From positions 1 through 23,666 of the forward strand of contig CAYWIE010000042.1 of assembly GCA_964458275.1 (NCBI GenBank): a DNA stretch of 23,666 bases. Direction: 5' to 3'. Origin of the DNA: HGM04593 sp964458275 (GTDB lineage Bacteria > Bacteroidota > Bacteroidia > Bacteroidales > Bacteroidaceae). Positions within the stretch are counted from its first letter, which is position 1; each line of letters starts with the position of its first letter. Below are positions 1-8,136 of the stretch, piece after piece. Below the pieces are notes generated by a model. That model was not told where the DNA came from. It saw only the letters and a program-made list of their open reading frames with translations, and searched no databases. Position numbers and translations under genes: made by a program.

Positions 1-3000
1 ACTTCTGTACCTTGTTGCCCTTTGCATCGGCTGTTTCTTCAAACTTTTCAAGAGCGAACACATTTGCATAGTCCACATCGTTGCGGAGGAACGCAATAGC
101 AGTATTCTTGTTGAAATGTCCGTAAGTCGCTACAAAGTCATCGTAAGCCTTGTTGAGTTTAGCAAGCAGAGGCTTCAACCCCTTGTCGTCCTCGTGGTTG
201 ATTTGGTATTCAAGTACGGCAGCAAGGGCTTCCTTGATTGCGCTGTACGCCTCAAAGCACTCAACCTTTGTGTGTCCCTTTACCTTGTTGGCATTGACTT
301 CAAGAGGTTGAGCAGCACCGATGGCATTGATGTACAACTTTCCGTCCTTGACAAACACCTCGCCAATCTTCTTGCCGGGCATTGCATCAATAACTTCAAT
401 CTCATCAGCAGCCTTTTCGCCAAACTCCTCGGCAGTGAACGACTGCACAAACTCTGCCAACATCTGTTCCTGATTCTTATCCTGTTTAGGATACAAGCCT
501 TTACTTGTCGGACGGAACGTGTCGCCTTTCTCAAAGGCAAAGTGCATTTCACCAGCCATATTCTCGGGGTGCTCAACGAAATACTGATTGTAGTCCATTG
601 AAAGCTGCTTCACAACAGGAACAATCTGTCCCTTTACCTTGCGTGTTTCGCCTGTATCGTACTCTGCCATACGCTCGCCTGTAACGGTGCTTACGTCAAT
701 GGCATTGGCTGACTTCTTGCCATTCACACGCTTGCGGATAACAATGATGTCAGAGGTTACGCCTGTTCCGCCGAAAGTCTTGTTGTGCATACGGAACGCA
801 CCAACGAAGTCTGCGCCACCCTCATTCACAATCCAATCACGTAGTTTCTTGCTACTGTCAAGCGTACCATTGGACGTGATGAAGATGCCCAAACCGCCCT
901 CACGCAGTTTGCGTACATTCTTTGCTATGCAGAAGTCATGTATGTTGTGGAATTTCTTTGATAGGTCTTTGTCGCCTGTGGTATCGTTCACACGCAACCC
1001 GGTAACAAACGGAACATTGGTAATAGCCAAGTCCACACTACCATTGGCAATGCGTGTCTGCTCAAAGCCCTGTATCTCCACCTTTGCATCGGGATATAAG
1101 AGAGAGAGAATGCCGCCCGATGTGCCGTCAATCTCTATGGCGTGAATATCGCTTTGCTCGCTGATATGGGTAGGCATCTGTCCCAAGATGTTACCGATAC
1201 CTGCCGAACCTTCAAGAATGTTGCCGCCCTTGAAACCCATTTGTTCTGCAATGTCCCAAAGGGTATCAACAACGTATGCAGGGGTGTAATAAGCACTGTT
1301 GGCACTCATCACCGCCTCTTGGTATGCAGCTTCGCCAAGCAACTCACGAAGTCGCTTGGCAATAAGGTTGGGAGCGTAATATGTTCCCTCGCTGAAAGCC
1401 TTTCCGAGTCCGCCCCAACCGCTGAACTTACGGAGTGTTTGCATCTGCTTTTCGGTAGCCTGTTCGCCACTCTCAAGCAACTGCTTTGCCAACTCAATAG
1501 CCTTGATGTTGGCTTCTATACGTGTATCTACCGAAGTAGGGGCGTGGTCTTTGCCTCGCTCCGAATGATTGTTGCGGGTGTTCTTTGGCTTGAATGTTTC
1601 CTTACCATCGCTCTTTCGTGCAACTTTGAGAATGGCATCAAGTTCCTTGCGTGTTGCCTGGAATGGACCACCAACATTGTCGTTGCAATGGAATACATTG
1701 GCAAGTTCATAATAGACAATCCCGGAAATCTCTCGCTCGCCTCCGAGTTTGTCAAACAGGTGCAATGTAACACCTTTGAGTTCATTGGCAAGTTTACGGT
1801 TACGTTCAACCTCTTTCTTGCGCTTGCCCTCAATACTCTGTTCGTTTACGGTATCAGAAAGTCGAGGTCGCACAGTCCTATCGACTGCATCGCCTGTTCT
1901 TTCTCCTCCGTTGTCAGTTCCTCGACTGTCTTGTTGTTCGCTTTCGCTACTTGTTTCAGTGCCTCTTGATAATCCTTGCTCGTGTCGATTACCGTTGGCT
2001 GACACTCCTTCGGAGCGTTCTGCATCAGTTCTCTGTAATCCATCTTCGTTATTTGTTTCGTTATTAAACAGACTATCAAACAAACCTAATTCGTTTGACT
2101 GCTGCAAATTTACTGCTTTTTTCTCACTCTTCTTGCGTGTAGAGCGTGTTTTCTTGATACGTTCCTGTGCTACCTCAACCTCCTGTGCTACCTCAACCTC
2201 TCTTGTTACGGTTTCAGCAGTAGCAAGTGCATCAATGCCGGGCTTATCAAAGTTGGCAATATCAAAGGTCTGCACCTCATCATAGGAAGTCATATCTGTT
2301 GCAATCTCGCTGCTCTCCACCTCGGGCAAGTTTCTTGCGCCATTGTAGAACGCTTTGAGGTATGGACGTATAGCATCGCCCAAGTCTGCAATCATAGCGG
2401 TTGCATACTCGGCAAATTTGCGTGCGCCTTTCTCCAAATGATAGACAGCCATTTCCGTACCGATGGCAAGGATTTCGGGGTCAATGCCGATGTTCATCTG
2501 TCCGCCCAACTTCTTACGCATACGCTCACGGAGTTCTGCATAACGCTCATCAGTAACAAGGCGGTTGCCGCTTGGGTTGTTCTCGGCGGTCGGTGCTTGC
2601 TCCTTGCTTTTGCGGTCAAGTTCACGTGTCTTAATCTTGTTTTCAAGAGTAACACCCACTGCCTCCAATATCTCCTGCATACCGTTGAGTGGGTTGCGAA
2701 GAATATCTAACATTTCCTCGGGGCTTTCGGCAGTATAAGTCCAACGAGCATCGCCAATAGGATAAATACCGCTTATATCATCACGTTTCAATGTGGTGTA
2801 TCCTGTTTCCTTATCAACGTGGATAGAATACTGCCATACAGGGGATTTCTCCTCGCTGTCTGTCTGCTCTACCTGTTGAGGCTCGGTAAACAGCACATCG
2901 CCATTGTTCAACGCTTGAATGTCGGTCATAGATACAGGTTGTGCATCGCTTACGGCTTCCTCATCGCTGATGATGGTTTCTGCCAACTGCTTGGCACTTT

Positions 3001-4798
3001 CCTCGCTACGCATCATAAAGCCGCCCTGCTCACGGTCATACCAACCCTTATCGGCTTTCGCAAGTTCTTTGGCTGCTCTCTGCTGTTCCTTTGTCAGAGT
3101 GCCTGCAAACTTCACAAGGAGCATATCAAGCACCTTGCCTTTCTTGGTGGTGTACTGTGCCGGAGCAATGGTGTAAGGAGCATCGCTAACTTGGTCGCTG
3201 ACTTGCTCACTCTCCTGTGATATAGTCGGAGTCTCTGCCTTTACAGGTGCTTCGGCATTTTCCTTGCTCAATTCGTTGGTAGTTGGCGGATTTGTTGTAT
3301 CTTTGCTGTCGGAAGGAGTGCTTTGAGGAGTTATTCCCGAGCCCTTTGCAGCAGTCTCGGCTTTATTTGGCTGCTCATAGTCCAAACCTTGCCTTTCAGC
3401 CGAAGAGGTAGTCGTATCTTTCGGAGTACGCCAAATGACATTCCCTTCTTGCAAAAGTCGCAATATCTTGTTGCGGCTTTTTTCTTGACTTGAAACGACA
3501 ACTTCTTTTCCGTCTTTGCTGACAGTAATAGAGGTAAAGTAGTAGAAACGAGAACCGTCTGCTTTCTTGAATGAACGGATAAAGATATATGACGATGCTC
3601 TTTCGGTCGTATCTCCCTCTTTGGCTTCGCTTGCTTCTTCAACTATGGCATGAGGATTTTCAAGAGTAGGCTTAATCATTCCCAATTTGCCCTCTCTGCC
3701 TTGACGCATAAGTTTTGCAAATTGATTTTCGCCCATCTTGACCTCGCCGATAGGAGTGTTTACAGTACCGCTCTCCCCAAACAATGCATCCCAATTCTCA
3801 ATGGTGAGGTCTATTTCGGGTGCTACATCTGCGGAAAGTTCCATATCTGCGATGAAATCTTGTGCTTCACCAGCAGTAAGATGAACGGTTACATCTTGCG
3901 GTGTTTCAGTTTCCTCGCCTTGATTTCCTCTATTCTTTCCCTCAATTCGGCTTCCTCGACTATCTCCGTCAGTTCTTCCTGCACTGTCGGCTGTCCGTTC
4001 TCCGTCCTCAACTCGTTCTCCTGTTGCAGCATCTCCTGTGCTTCCTTGCTGCCCTCGTTGGCTTGCTGAACTATCGCCAACCAATACATTGCTTCTCTGT
4101 TGTCCATTATAGGTAATGTTTAATGTTTCTTTAATAGCCTGTGCAAGCGTGCGAGGGGTGTTGTCCGGCTGCTCAAACAGGTTGGGTTCTTGTGTACCTT
4201 GAATAAGGTCATAGAGTTTGTTGAATGTACCTTGAATGATGCTTTGGTTCTCGCCCTTGTACATTGTTGCCAAAAGCAGTTTCAGATACTGATTTTCTCC
4301 CATCTTCACCGCTCCTACTGGAGTTTCCATTACACCATCCTTGCCAAATTCATCCTCCCAAGCATCAGGAGTCAATTCCAATTCTCTTGCGTATTCGGCA
4401 CTGGATTTCATTTGAGCGACTAAAGCAACAGCATCATTTTCAGTAATAATCAACTTGTCAGTTCCTGCATCATTTCCATCCTCCATTTCGGGAACAGATA
4501 CCTCCGCAGGCTGCACCTCGTCAACAGGAGAAACATTTTCAGTTGGCTTAACCTCCTCAGTATTTTTGCTCACCTCATTATTGACGGGAGCAACTGTTTC
4601 AGCCTGCACGCCAAGCAGCCCCTTGACATTGTCCCAGAACTCAACATCCTCGTTCAGCTCCGAAGCTTCAATTGCGTCCAGCTTCTCCTGCTGCGCCCTT
4701 ATGTCAGCGATATAACGATCAGCCATAGCCGCCTGTCTTGCAGGGTCGCTTTCAAGCAAAGAAATATACTCCGCCACATCCTCAGGCTTCGCCTTAGT
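1..4798 (-). CDS. Polyvalent conjugative-element protein: PBECR-like nuclease region plus N6-adenine DNA methylase; open at left edge, 5' end truncated
   Basis: The minus-strand frame is free of stops from about 4798 to the window edge, giving roughly 1,600 visible residues (numbered here from 4798). Residues about 116-225 and 303-458 hold related modules, each with a Trp-Glu/Asp segment, a TP(I/V)G motif and KMGENQ. The second continues into a Tyr/Phe-rich beta segment ending near NVIWRTP, which resembles the PBECR/RelE-like nuclease domain of polyvalent proteins. Residues about 760-825 form a conserved helical segment (HLEKGARKFAEY). The methylase core follows: FSGWGG, SAYYTP, motif I EGSAGIG near 1215, and catalytic NVPF at 1018-1007, then MDYNQYF. 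In conjugative elements this family usually continues into an SNF2-type helicase, which would lie beyond the window. Such proteins are thought to protect or modify element DNA in a new host. There is no native start: coding-like sequence runs into a junction near 4798. ATG at 4726 is the first usable start. I am confident of the methylase and moderately so of PBECR. Confidence 0.85.
1846..2043 (-). CDS. Candidate nested small ORF in an alternative frame of the methylase linker
   Basis: This 65-aa reading frame starts at MDYRELM and ends at DLDFLIP, shifted relative to the methylase frame that also covers the region. Its composition looks like a real helical protein (SKDYQEALKQVAKANNKTVE, then acidic and Lys-rich stretches). 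The methylase frame here is a low-complexity Arg/Gly/Ser/Asp/Glu linker. The ATG is preceded by an A-rich tract (AATAACGAAACAAATAACGAAG), typical of Bacteroidota initiation regions that lack a Shine-Dalgarno. An in-frame ATG at 2079 would add 12 residues. No homology was tested and it may be a fortuitous shadow; I do not assign a function. Confidence 0.3.
   Translation of the reverse strand: MDYRELMQNAPKECQPTVIDTSKDYQEALKQVAKANNKTVEELTTEEKEQAMQSIGLCDLDFLIP
2164..2199. repeat. 18-bp tandem duplication inside the methylase gene
   Basis: Two perfect copies of an 18-bp unit (2164-2181 and 2182-2199) lie head to tail. On the minus strand they encode a duplicated six-residue Glu-Val-Ala-Gln-type unit in a polar linker. 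The length is a multiple of three, so the frame is kept; this looks like slippage in an unconstrained linker. Confidence 0.85.
3889..4107 (-). CDS. Candidate nested small ORF in an alternative frame of a second methylase linker
   Basis: This 72-aa frame begins MDNREAMYWLAIVQQANEG, continues as a Glu-rich, probably helical protein and ends in a basic tail (KARKLKHRKM). It overlaps the methylase gene in the same relative frame as the 1846-2043 candidate. Again the methylase frame in this stretch is a low-complexity Gly/Arg/Asp/Ser linker between the two PBECR-like copies. The ATG follows an AT-rich stretch (AAACATTAAACATTACCTAT) that would be an acceptable Bacteroidota initiation site. The composition argues for coding in this frame, but nothing else does. 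Function is unknown. Confidence 0.3.
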   Translation of the reverse strand: MDNREAMYWLAIVQQANEGSKEAQEMLQQENELRTENGQPTVQEELTEIVEEAELRERIEEIKARKLKHRKM

Positions 4799-4917
4799 CC
4801 ACAGACGACCTCTACGTCCTCGCCAAATGCGCCCTTCAAGTGGTAAGCGAAATAACCGCGCTGCGCGACACCATAGAAACCTCATACAAGAACGCCAATA
4901 ACAATAGCAAACCTTGA
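4798..4917 (+). pseudogene. 3'-terminal remnant of an unidentified plus-strand gene
   Basis: From 4801 a plus-strand frame reads TDDLYVLAKCALQVVSEI and continues as a plausible amphipathic helix to SYKNANNNSKP and a TGA at 4915-4917 (38 residues). Upstream it is closed by a TAG in the sequence that belongs to the methylase gene. In the opposite direction the methylase frame becomes Arg/Trp/Cys-rich from this point, as expected for antisense of a real gene. I therefore read it as the surviving C-terminus of a gene cut by the event that also truncated the methylase. The protein family is not recognised. Confidence 0.5.
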
Positions 4918-4941
4918 CCCACCCGCGTCGGGCAATCGAGA

Positions 4942-4967
4942 AGGGGAGCAGCTTCGGCTGCTCCCCT
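4942..4967 (+). terminator. Strong GC hairpin with UUCG tetraloop
   Basis: A perfect 11-bp stem (4942-4952 with 4957-4967) closes on a TTCG loop, 24 nt after the stop of the plus-strand remnant. It lacks a clear T-tract but is very stable. It probably terminated the truncated plus-strand gene and insulates the downstream toxin-antitoxin pair. Confidence 0.65.
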
Positions 4968-5022
4968 CCCACTTTAGACACAGTATAAATAAACAAATAA
5001 ATAAACATTTGTTAGGTATAAA

Positions 5023-5054
5023 GTTGTCAAATATTGCAACTTTGCTTACCTTTG
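5023..5054 (+). promoter_or_regulatory. Bacteroidota promoter of the toxin-antitoxin pair, with overlapping palindrome
   Basis: GTTG (5023-5026), a 20-nt spacer and TACCTTTG (5047-5054) match the Bacteroides -33/-7 consensus. An inverted repeat, AAAGTTG (5020-5026) and CAACTTT (5037-5043), covers the -33 and part of the spacer and is a likely operator for the antitoxin. The toxin ATG at 5059 lies 5 nt after the -7 element, so the transcript would be leaderless or nearly so. Confidence 0.65.
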
Positions 5055-5058
5055 CCAT

Positions 5059-5391
5059 ATGAAAGAGAGAAGAATTTTATATTACAAAAATTACTTTATA
5101 GACTTTTTCACATCGTTGGAAGATGGAGCACAAAGAAAAGTAGCATACGTTCTCGATATGTTAAAATCACAAGAACGATTGAGTGTGAATTTTGTTAAGT
5201 CTATAAGAGATGGGATATTTGAACTTCGCGCAAGCCACAACGGAAATATATACCGCGCATTTTTTATATTTGACGAAGGTAATATAGTAATGTTGTTCAA
5301 TGGCTTTCAGAAGAAGACCCAAAAGACCCCCAACAAAGAAATAGAAATAGCTCTAAAACTTAAAAAGGAATATTATGAAAGCAAACCCTAA
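5059..5391 (+). CDS. higB: HigB/RelE-superfamily toxin (phage Gp49-like)
   Basis: This 110-aa protein has the fold signature of the HigB/Gp49-like branch of the RelE superfamily. It starts MKERRILYYKNYFIDFF, has a central SIRDGIFELRASHNGNIYRAFF strand pair with basic residues, then FNGFQKKTQKTP and a C-terminal helix. Family members are ribosome-dependent mRNA interferases that slow translation when their antitoxin is degraded; the YRAFF and GFQKKTQKTP regions hold the usual conserved residues. Length is normal for the family. It comes first in the operon, toxin before antitoxin, which is the HigBA arrangement, and its last 17 nt overlap the antitoxin gene. The start is chosen by family alignment; it leaves almost no leader after the promoter. 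Confidence 0.85.
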   Translation: MKERRILYYKNYFIDFFTSLEDGAQRKVAYVLDMLKSQERLSVNFVKSIRDGIFELRASHNGNIYRAFFIFDEGNIVMLFNGFQKKTQKTPNKEIEIALKLKKEYYESKP

Positions 5392-5677
5392 TGTAAAAAG
5401 TATGGACGATGTGCTTGACGCTCTTTATGGAGCAGTCGGTACACCTCAGCGCGAAGAGTTTCGCAAAGAAGCCTATGCTTATTGCGTAGGTAGCATTATC
5501 CGCGATGCAAGAAAACAGGAGAACATCACACAAGACGCACTTGCCCGAAAGGTGGGAACCAACAAGTCTTATATATCTAAGATAGAAAAAGGCATAATAG
5601 AACCAGGAGTAAGTATGTTCTACCGCATCATCGAAGCTCTCGGAATGCGCATAGAGATAGTAAAGCCAATAGAATGA
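5375..5677 (+). CDS. higA: HigA-type antitoxin with Xre-family helix-turn-helix
   Basis: This 100-aa protein has an N-terminal helical part (MKANPNVKSMDDVLDAL) and a Cro/C1-type helix-turn-helix at about residues 40-90: RDARKQENITQDALARKVG, then NKSYISKIEKG as the recognition helix region, then a short C-terminal strand (MRIEIVKPIE). It would bind and neutralise the upstream toxin and repress their shared promoter, probably at the palindrome at 5020-5043. The start overlaps the toxin stop, implying translational coupling. The pair sits next to a truncated conjugative-element gene, so it may be cargo left from that element. Confidence 0.88.
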   Translation: MKANPNVKSMDDVLDALYGAVGTPQREEFRKEAYAYCVGSIIRDARKQENITQDALARKVGTNKSYISKIEKGIIEPGVSMFYRIIEALGMRIEIVKPIE

Positions 5678-5706
5678 TCTTATCCTGTTTGCTTCAATAA
5701 ACTGAG

Positions 5707-5734
5707 AGAGCCTGCCTTGTAACGGGCAGGCTCT
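5707..5734. terminator. Hairpin between convergent genes
   Basis: A perfect 10-bp stem (5707-5716 with 5725-5734) with an 8-nt loop lies 30 nt after the antitoxin stop and just past the 3' end of the decayed minus-strand gene. It probably serves both directions, though neither side has a strong T-tract. Confidence 0.65.
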
Positions 5735-5741
5735 ATTGCAA

Positions 5742-5961
5742 TCACTCCGCCAGAACTTTCTCAATAGTCATGTTCACCTGCTCCATAAGCATAGCTTCAG
5801 CCTTTCTGTTCTCCTTCGTGTCATTCTCCTTGACAGCCTTGCGTGCTTTCTCTTAAGCCTTTCTGAACGCCTCATACATCTGCATCGCCTTGAAAGCATC
5901 ACTCTTCTGAATCTCTGTTATTCTCTCTGTGATTAAGTATAGTTCATTCTTTCTGACTCAT
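5742..5961 (-). pseudogene. Decayed small helical-protein gene
   Basis: ATG at 5961 opens a short MSQKE peptide. After an apparent one-base shift the minus strand reads NELYLITERITEIQKSD and on through an amphipathic helix, meets an in-frame TAA at 5853-5855, and continues as a Lys/Glu-rich helix to VLAE and a stop at 5742. Joining these pieces would give about 70 residues of coherent charged coiled-coil-like protein. One frameshift and one stop imply a pseudogene, unless these are sequencing errors. The family is not recognised. Confidence 0.45.
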
Positions 5962-5992
5962 ACCTGACAGCCGTTCGACATGAACTTCAAAA

Positions 5993-7417
5993 TCACTGGG
6001 GTTCTATTGTGTACTTCTTGTTTTGCATGATGTGGGTTACAACAACTTTCACATTGTGCTTTTCGGCTATATGGCGGGCAGTATGCTCGGCGCTGTATAC
6101 AGAGCGGTGTTGTCCGCCTGTGCAGCCGAAGCATATCTGTATGTGTCTGAACCCGCGCTCTTTGTAGTTGGCGACCATCATGTCGGTTATTGCATAGACA
6201 TTGTCGAGAAATTCTCCTATGCGGCTCTTTTCTTCGAGGAAGCGTATGACAGGTTCGTCGTATCCGCACAGCTTTTTGTAGGGTTCGTAACGGCCGGGAT
6301 TGTGCAGCGCGCGACAGTCGAATACGAATCCTCCTCCATTGCCTGAGTAGTCGTCGGGGATACCGCGCTTGTAGGAAAAACTCATGACATCCACTGTCAG
6401 TTCCCCGTACTCTTGCTGTGCAAGCATAGGCTGTTCCGAAGCTTTTTGAAGCAGTGATGCGAGTGTGGGGAATTCTTCACCAAGTTCTTGCATTACTTCT
6501 GTTATCTGTTGCATTGCAGGGGGAATGCTTTCTATAAACCTTTTCTTGCGTTCGAGAAGTCCGCGGAAACCGTATGCGCCGAGATTCTGCAAAAGACGGA
6601 ACAGACGGAAGTACAGGAGGCGTTGCATGAATTCAGCCTTGTCAATGGTGCGGTATCGTTTGAGTGATTCGAGGTAGGCATCTATCATCTTTCCGACAGC
6701 TTCGGGTGTGTATCGGGCGCGTGCCTGCCAAACGAATGAGGCTACATCGTAGTAGATGGGGCCTCTGCGTCCGCCCTGAAAGTCGATGTAGTGGGGAGCG
6801 TCGTTGTGCCACATGATGTTCCGCGACTGAAAGTCGCGGAACATGAAGGTGTTCTCGTCATCGTCGAGCAGTCTCCCGCACAGCTTTTCGAATTCATCCT
6901 CCAAGGGCGATTCGTTGAATTCTATTCCTATTGCTTTGAGAAAGGAGTATTTGAAGTAGTTGAGGTCCCAGAAGATGGAGCGGCGGTCGAAAGATGGTAC
7001 GGGATAGCAGATGTTGAAGTCAAATTCCTCTGCTCCGAGATATTGGATGTCGGGCAGTTGTGCCATCACCTTGCACAAGTCGGCACATTGCTGTGTGTCG
7101 AACGCGCCGTTTTTGCGTGCGGGTTCGAGCCGTTCGTACAGATTGGTGTCGCCGAGGTCGCTTTGCAGATAGCTCAGTTCGTCGGGGGAGATTGCCATCA
7201 CTACGGGTACGTTGATTCCACGCACGGCAAGATGTGCAGACAGTGCGAAGAATGCGCGGTTCTCCTCGACAGATGTCCCTGTCGTGCCTATCAGGGTGGT
7301 GTCGCCGCTTTTCATGCGGTAGTATTGGCGGTTTGAACCGTCGCCTGTGAGCTTGATTGCCTCTTCGGGTATTTGTCCGGTGGTGTCGTAGAAGAGTTTG
7401 TTAAGTATGCTTGTCAT
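5993..7417 (-). CDS. AmgK-like sugar kinase (aminoglycoside phosphotransferase fold) fused to a RapZ C-terminal domain
   Basis: This is a 474-aa two-domain protein. Residues 1 to about 320 are an aminoglycoside-phosphotransferase-fold kinase, with GDGSNRQYYR as the glycine-rich loop, catalytic FRDFQSRN (193-200) and metal-binding IDFQGG (211-216). This is the pattern of AmgK-type anomeric MurNAc/GlcNAc kinases of peptidoglycan recycling. Residues about 340-474 match the RapZ C-terminal domain: SFSYKRGIP (346-354), FVFDCRALHNP, GYDEP, and CTGGQHRSV (432-440). RapZ of Enterobacteria senses glucosamine-6-phosphate through this domain, but here its N-terminal P-loop ATPase is replaced by the sugar kinase. 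A plausible role is amino-sugar phosphorylation controlled by a bound sugar phosphate. It is the last gene of the sensor-kinase operon, 23 nt after its neighbour. No MurU-like gene is in view, so the substrate is uncertain. Confidence 0.85.
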   Translation of the reverse strand: MTSILNKLFYDTTGQIPEEAIKLTGDGSNRQYYRMKSGDTTLIGTTGTSVEENRAFFALSAHLAVRGINVPVVMAISPDELSYLQSDLGDTNLYERLEPARKNGAFDTQQCADLCKVMAQLPDIQYLGAEEFDFNICYPVPSFDRRSIFWDLNYFKYSFLKAIGIEFNESPLEDEFEKLCGRLLDDDENTFMFRDFQSRNIMWHNDAPHYIDFQGGRRGPIYYDVASFVWQARARYTPEAVGKMIDAYLESLKRYRTIDKAEFMQRLLYFRLFRLLQNLGAYGFRGLLERKKRFIESIPPAMQQITEVMQELGEEFPTLASLLQKASEQPMLAQQEYGELTVDVMSFSYKRGIPDDYSGNGGGFVFDCRALHNPGRYEPYKKLCGYDEPVIRFLEEKSRIGEFLDNVYAITDMMVANYKERGFRHIQICFGCTGGQHRSVYSAEHTARHIAEKHNVKVVVTHIMQNKKYTIEPQ

Positions 7418-7440
7418 GATTCTTTATGGTCTGTTATATT

Positions 7441-8136
7441 CTATTCTTCGGTGTATATGTCGCAGAGGAATGGCAACAGCAGGAATGTGTATTCTGCTAT
7501 GGGGTGGGAGAAAATCGTGTATTCCAGGTTGTTGCTCATGCTTATGAACAGTGCGGCTGGTATGAGCGATATGAGCGAGTGGGCGTGCAAGGCAATGCGA
7601 TGTGATGCCCCTTTTATTATATCGTCAACACTCCGGTATGTTCCTGCCACTATGCCGAATACTATGGTTGTTGCGGCTGTCATCAGGTATAGAAGCAGGA
7701 GCCATCCGTCTTGCAGGGGTGAGTCGGTGAACCCGCCGGTGATGCTGCTGAACAGGCTCCATGGCTGTAATGCGGCAACCAGCAGCAGCGATATTGACAA
7801 AGCAAAGGCTATGCCTGCCGAAATGAGTGCGCTGCGTGTTCTCTTCGAACGTACCTGCTTGCGGCATGCGTGCAGTGTGGATTGTATAAGTCCGCTTGTC
7901 TGCAGCATGCCTGCACTCATCAGTATAAGCATTATTCCTCCCCACGGCAGCGAAGATATGCTTTCAGCCGATGACGAAAGGAACCACCGTATGCTTATGG
8001 ACGGCTCGTCGGTTTGTGTGCTTTTGTCGCTTGCGAGCAGCGATATGATGTTTGCTGTTACCGAATATATCCATAGGATGGCAGGCAACAGCGTGTATAT
8101 GATTATGGGCAGGTATCGCAGCTTTTTCTTATTCAT
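7441..8136 (-). CDS. Multipass inner-membrane protein of unknown function
   Basis: This 231-aa protein starts at MNKKKLRYLP, whose ATG overlaps the response-regulator stop by 8 nt (ATGAATAA). An alternative ATG 21 nt upstream is less likely. It has about six hydrophobic segments: one after the N-terminal Lys-rich stretch (IIIYTLLPAILWIYS), one at PWGGIMLILMSAGM, one after the basic loop (ALISAGIAFALSISLLLVAA), one at WLLLLYLMTAATTIVFGIVA, one at SLISLIPAALFIS and one near the C-terminus. The segment around VFGIVAGTYRSVDDIIKGAS faintly recalls AbgT/YfcC-type transporter C-terminal halves, but the match is weak and the protein is far shorter than those families. The coupling to the regulator suggests a shared envelope task. 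Confidence 0.75.
   Translation of the reverse strand: MNKKKLRYLPIIIYTLLPAILWIYSVTANIISLLASDKSTQTDEPSISIRWFLSSSAESISSLPWGGIMLILMSAGMLQTSGLIQSTLHACRKQVRSKRTRSALISAGIAFALSISLLLVAALQPWSLFSSITGGFTDSPLQDGWLLLLYLMTAATTIVFGIVAGTYRSVDDIIKGASHRIALHAHSLISLIPAALFISMSNNLEYTIFSHPIAEYTFLLLPFLCDIYTEE

Noticed and set aside
280..576. Minus-strand 98-aa frame within the methylase
   Set aside because: Arg/Leu/Ser-rich composition typical of a shifted-frame shadow; the MDYNQYF frame is the real one.
3331..3642. Minus-strand 103-aa frame within the PBECR-like region
   Set aside because: Basic and low in acidic residues, and it overlaps conserved residues of the main frame; a shadow.
116..4715. Many plus-strand reading frames opposite the methylase gene
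   Set aside because: They are Leu/Ser/Cys-rich antisense shadows of the long minus-strand frame, whose motifs are clear; the two nested minus-strand frames were kept apart because their composition is different.
4726..4885. ATG at 4885 as the true methylase start
   Set aside because: The residues between 4885 and 4798 are Arg/Trp/Cys-rich and antisense to a plausible plus-strand gene tail, so the frame there is open by chance.
5736..5936. Plus-strand 66-aa Leu-rich frame
   Set aside because: It is antisense of the decayed helical gene, which has far better composition.
7441..8136. Assignment of the membrane protein as an AbgT-type transporter
   Set aside because: Only one short stretch is reminiscent of that family and the protein is less than half its length.
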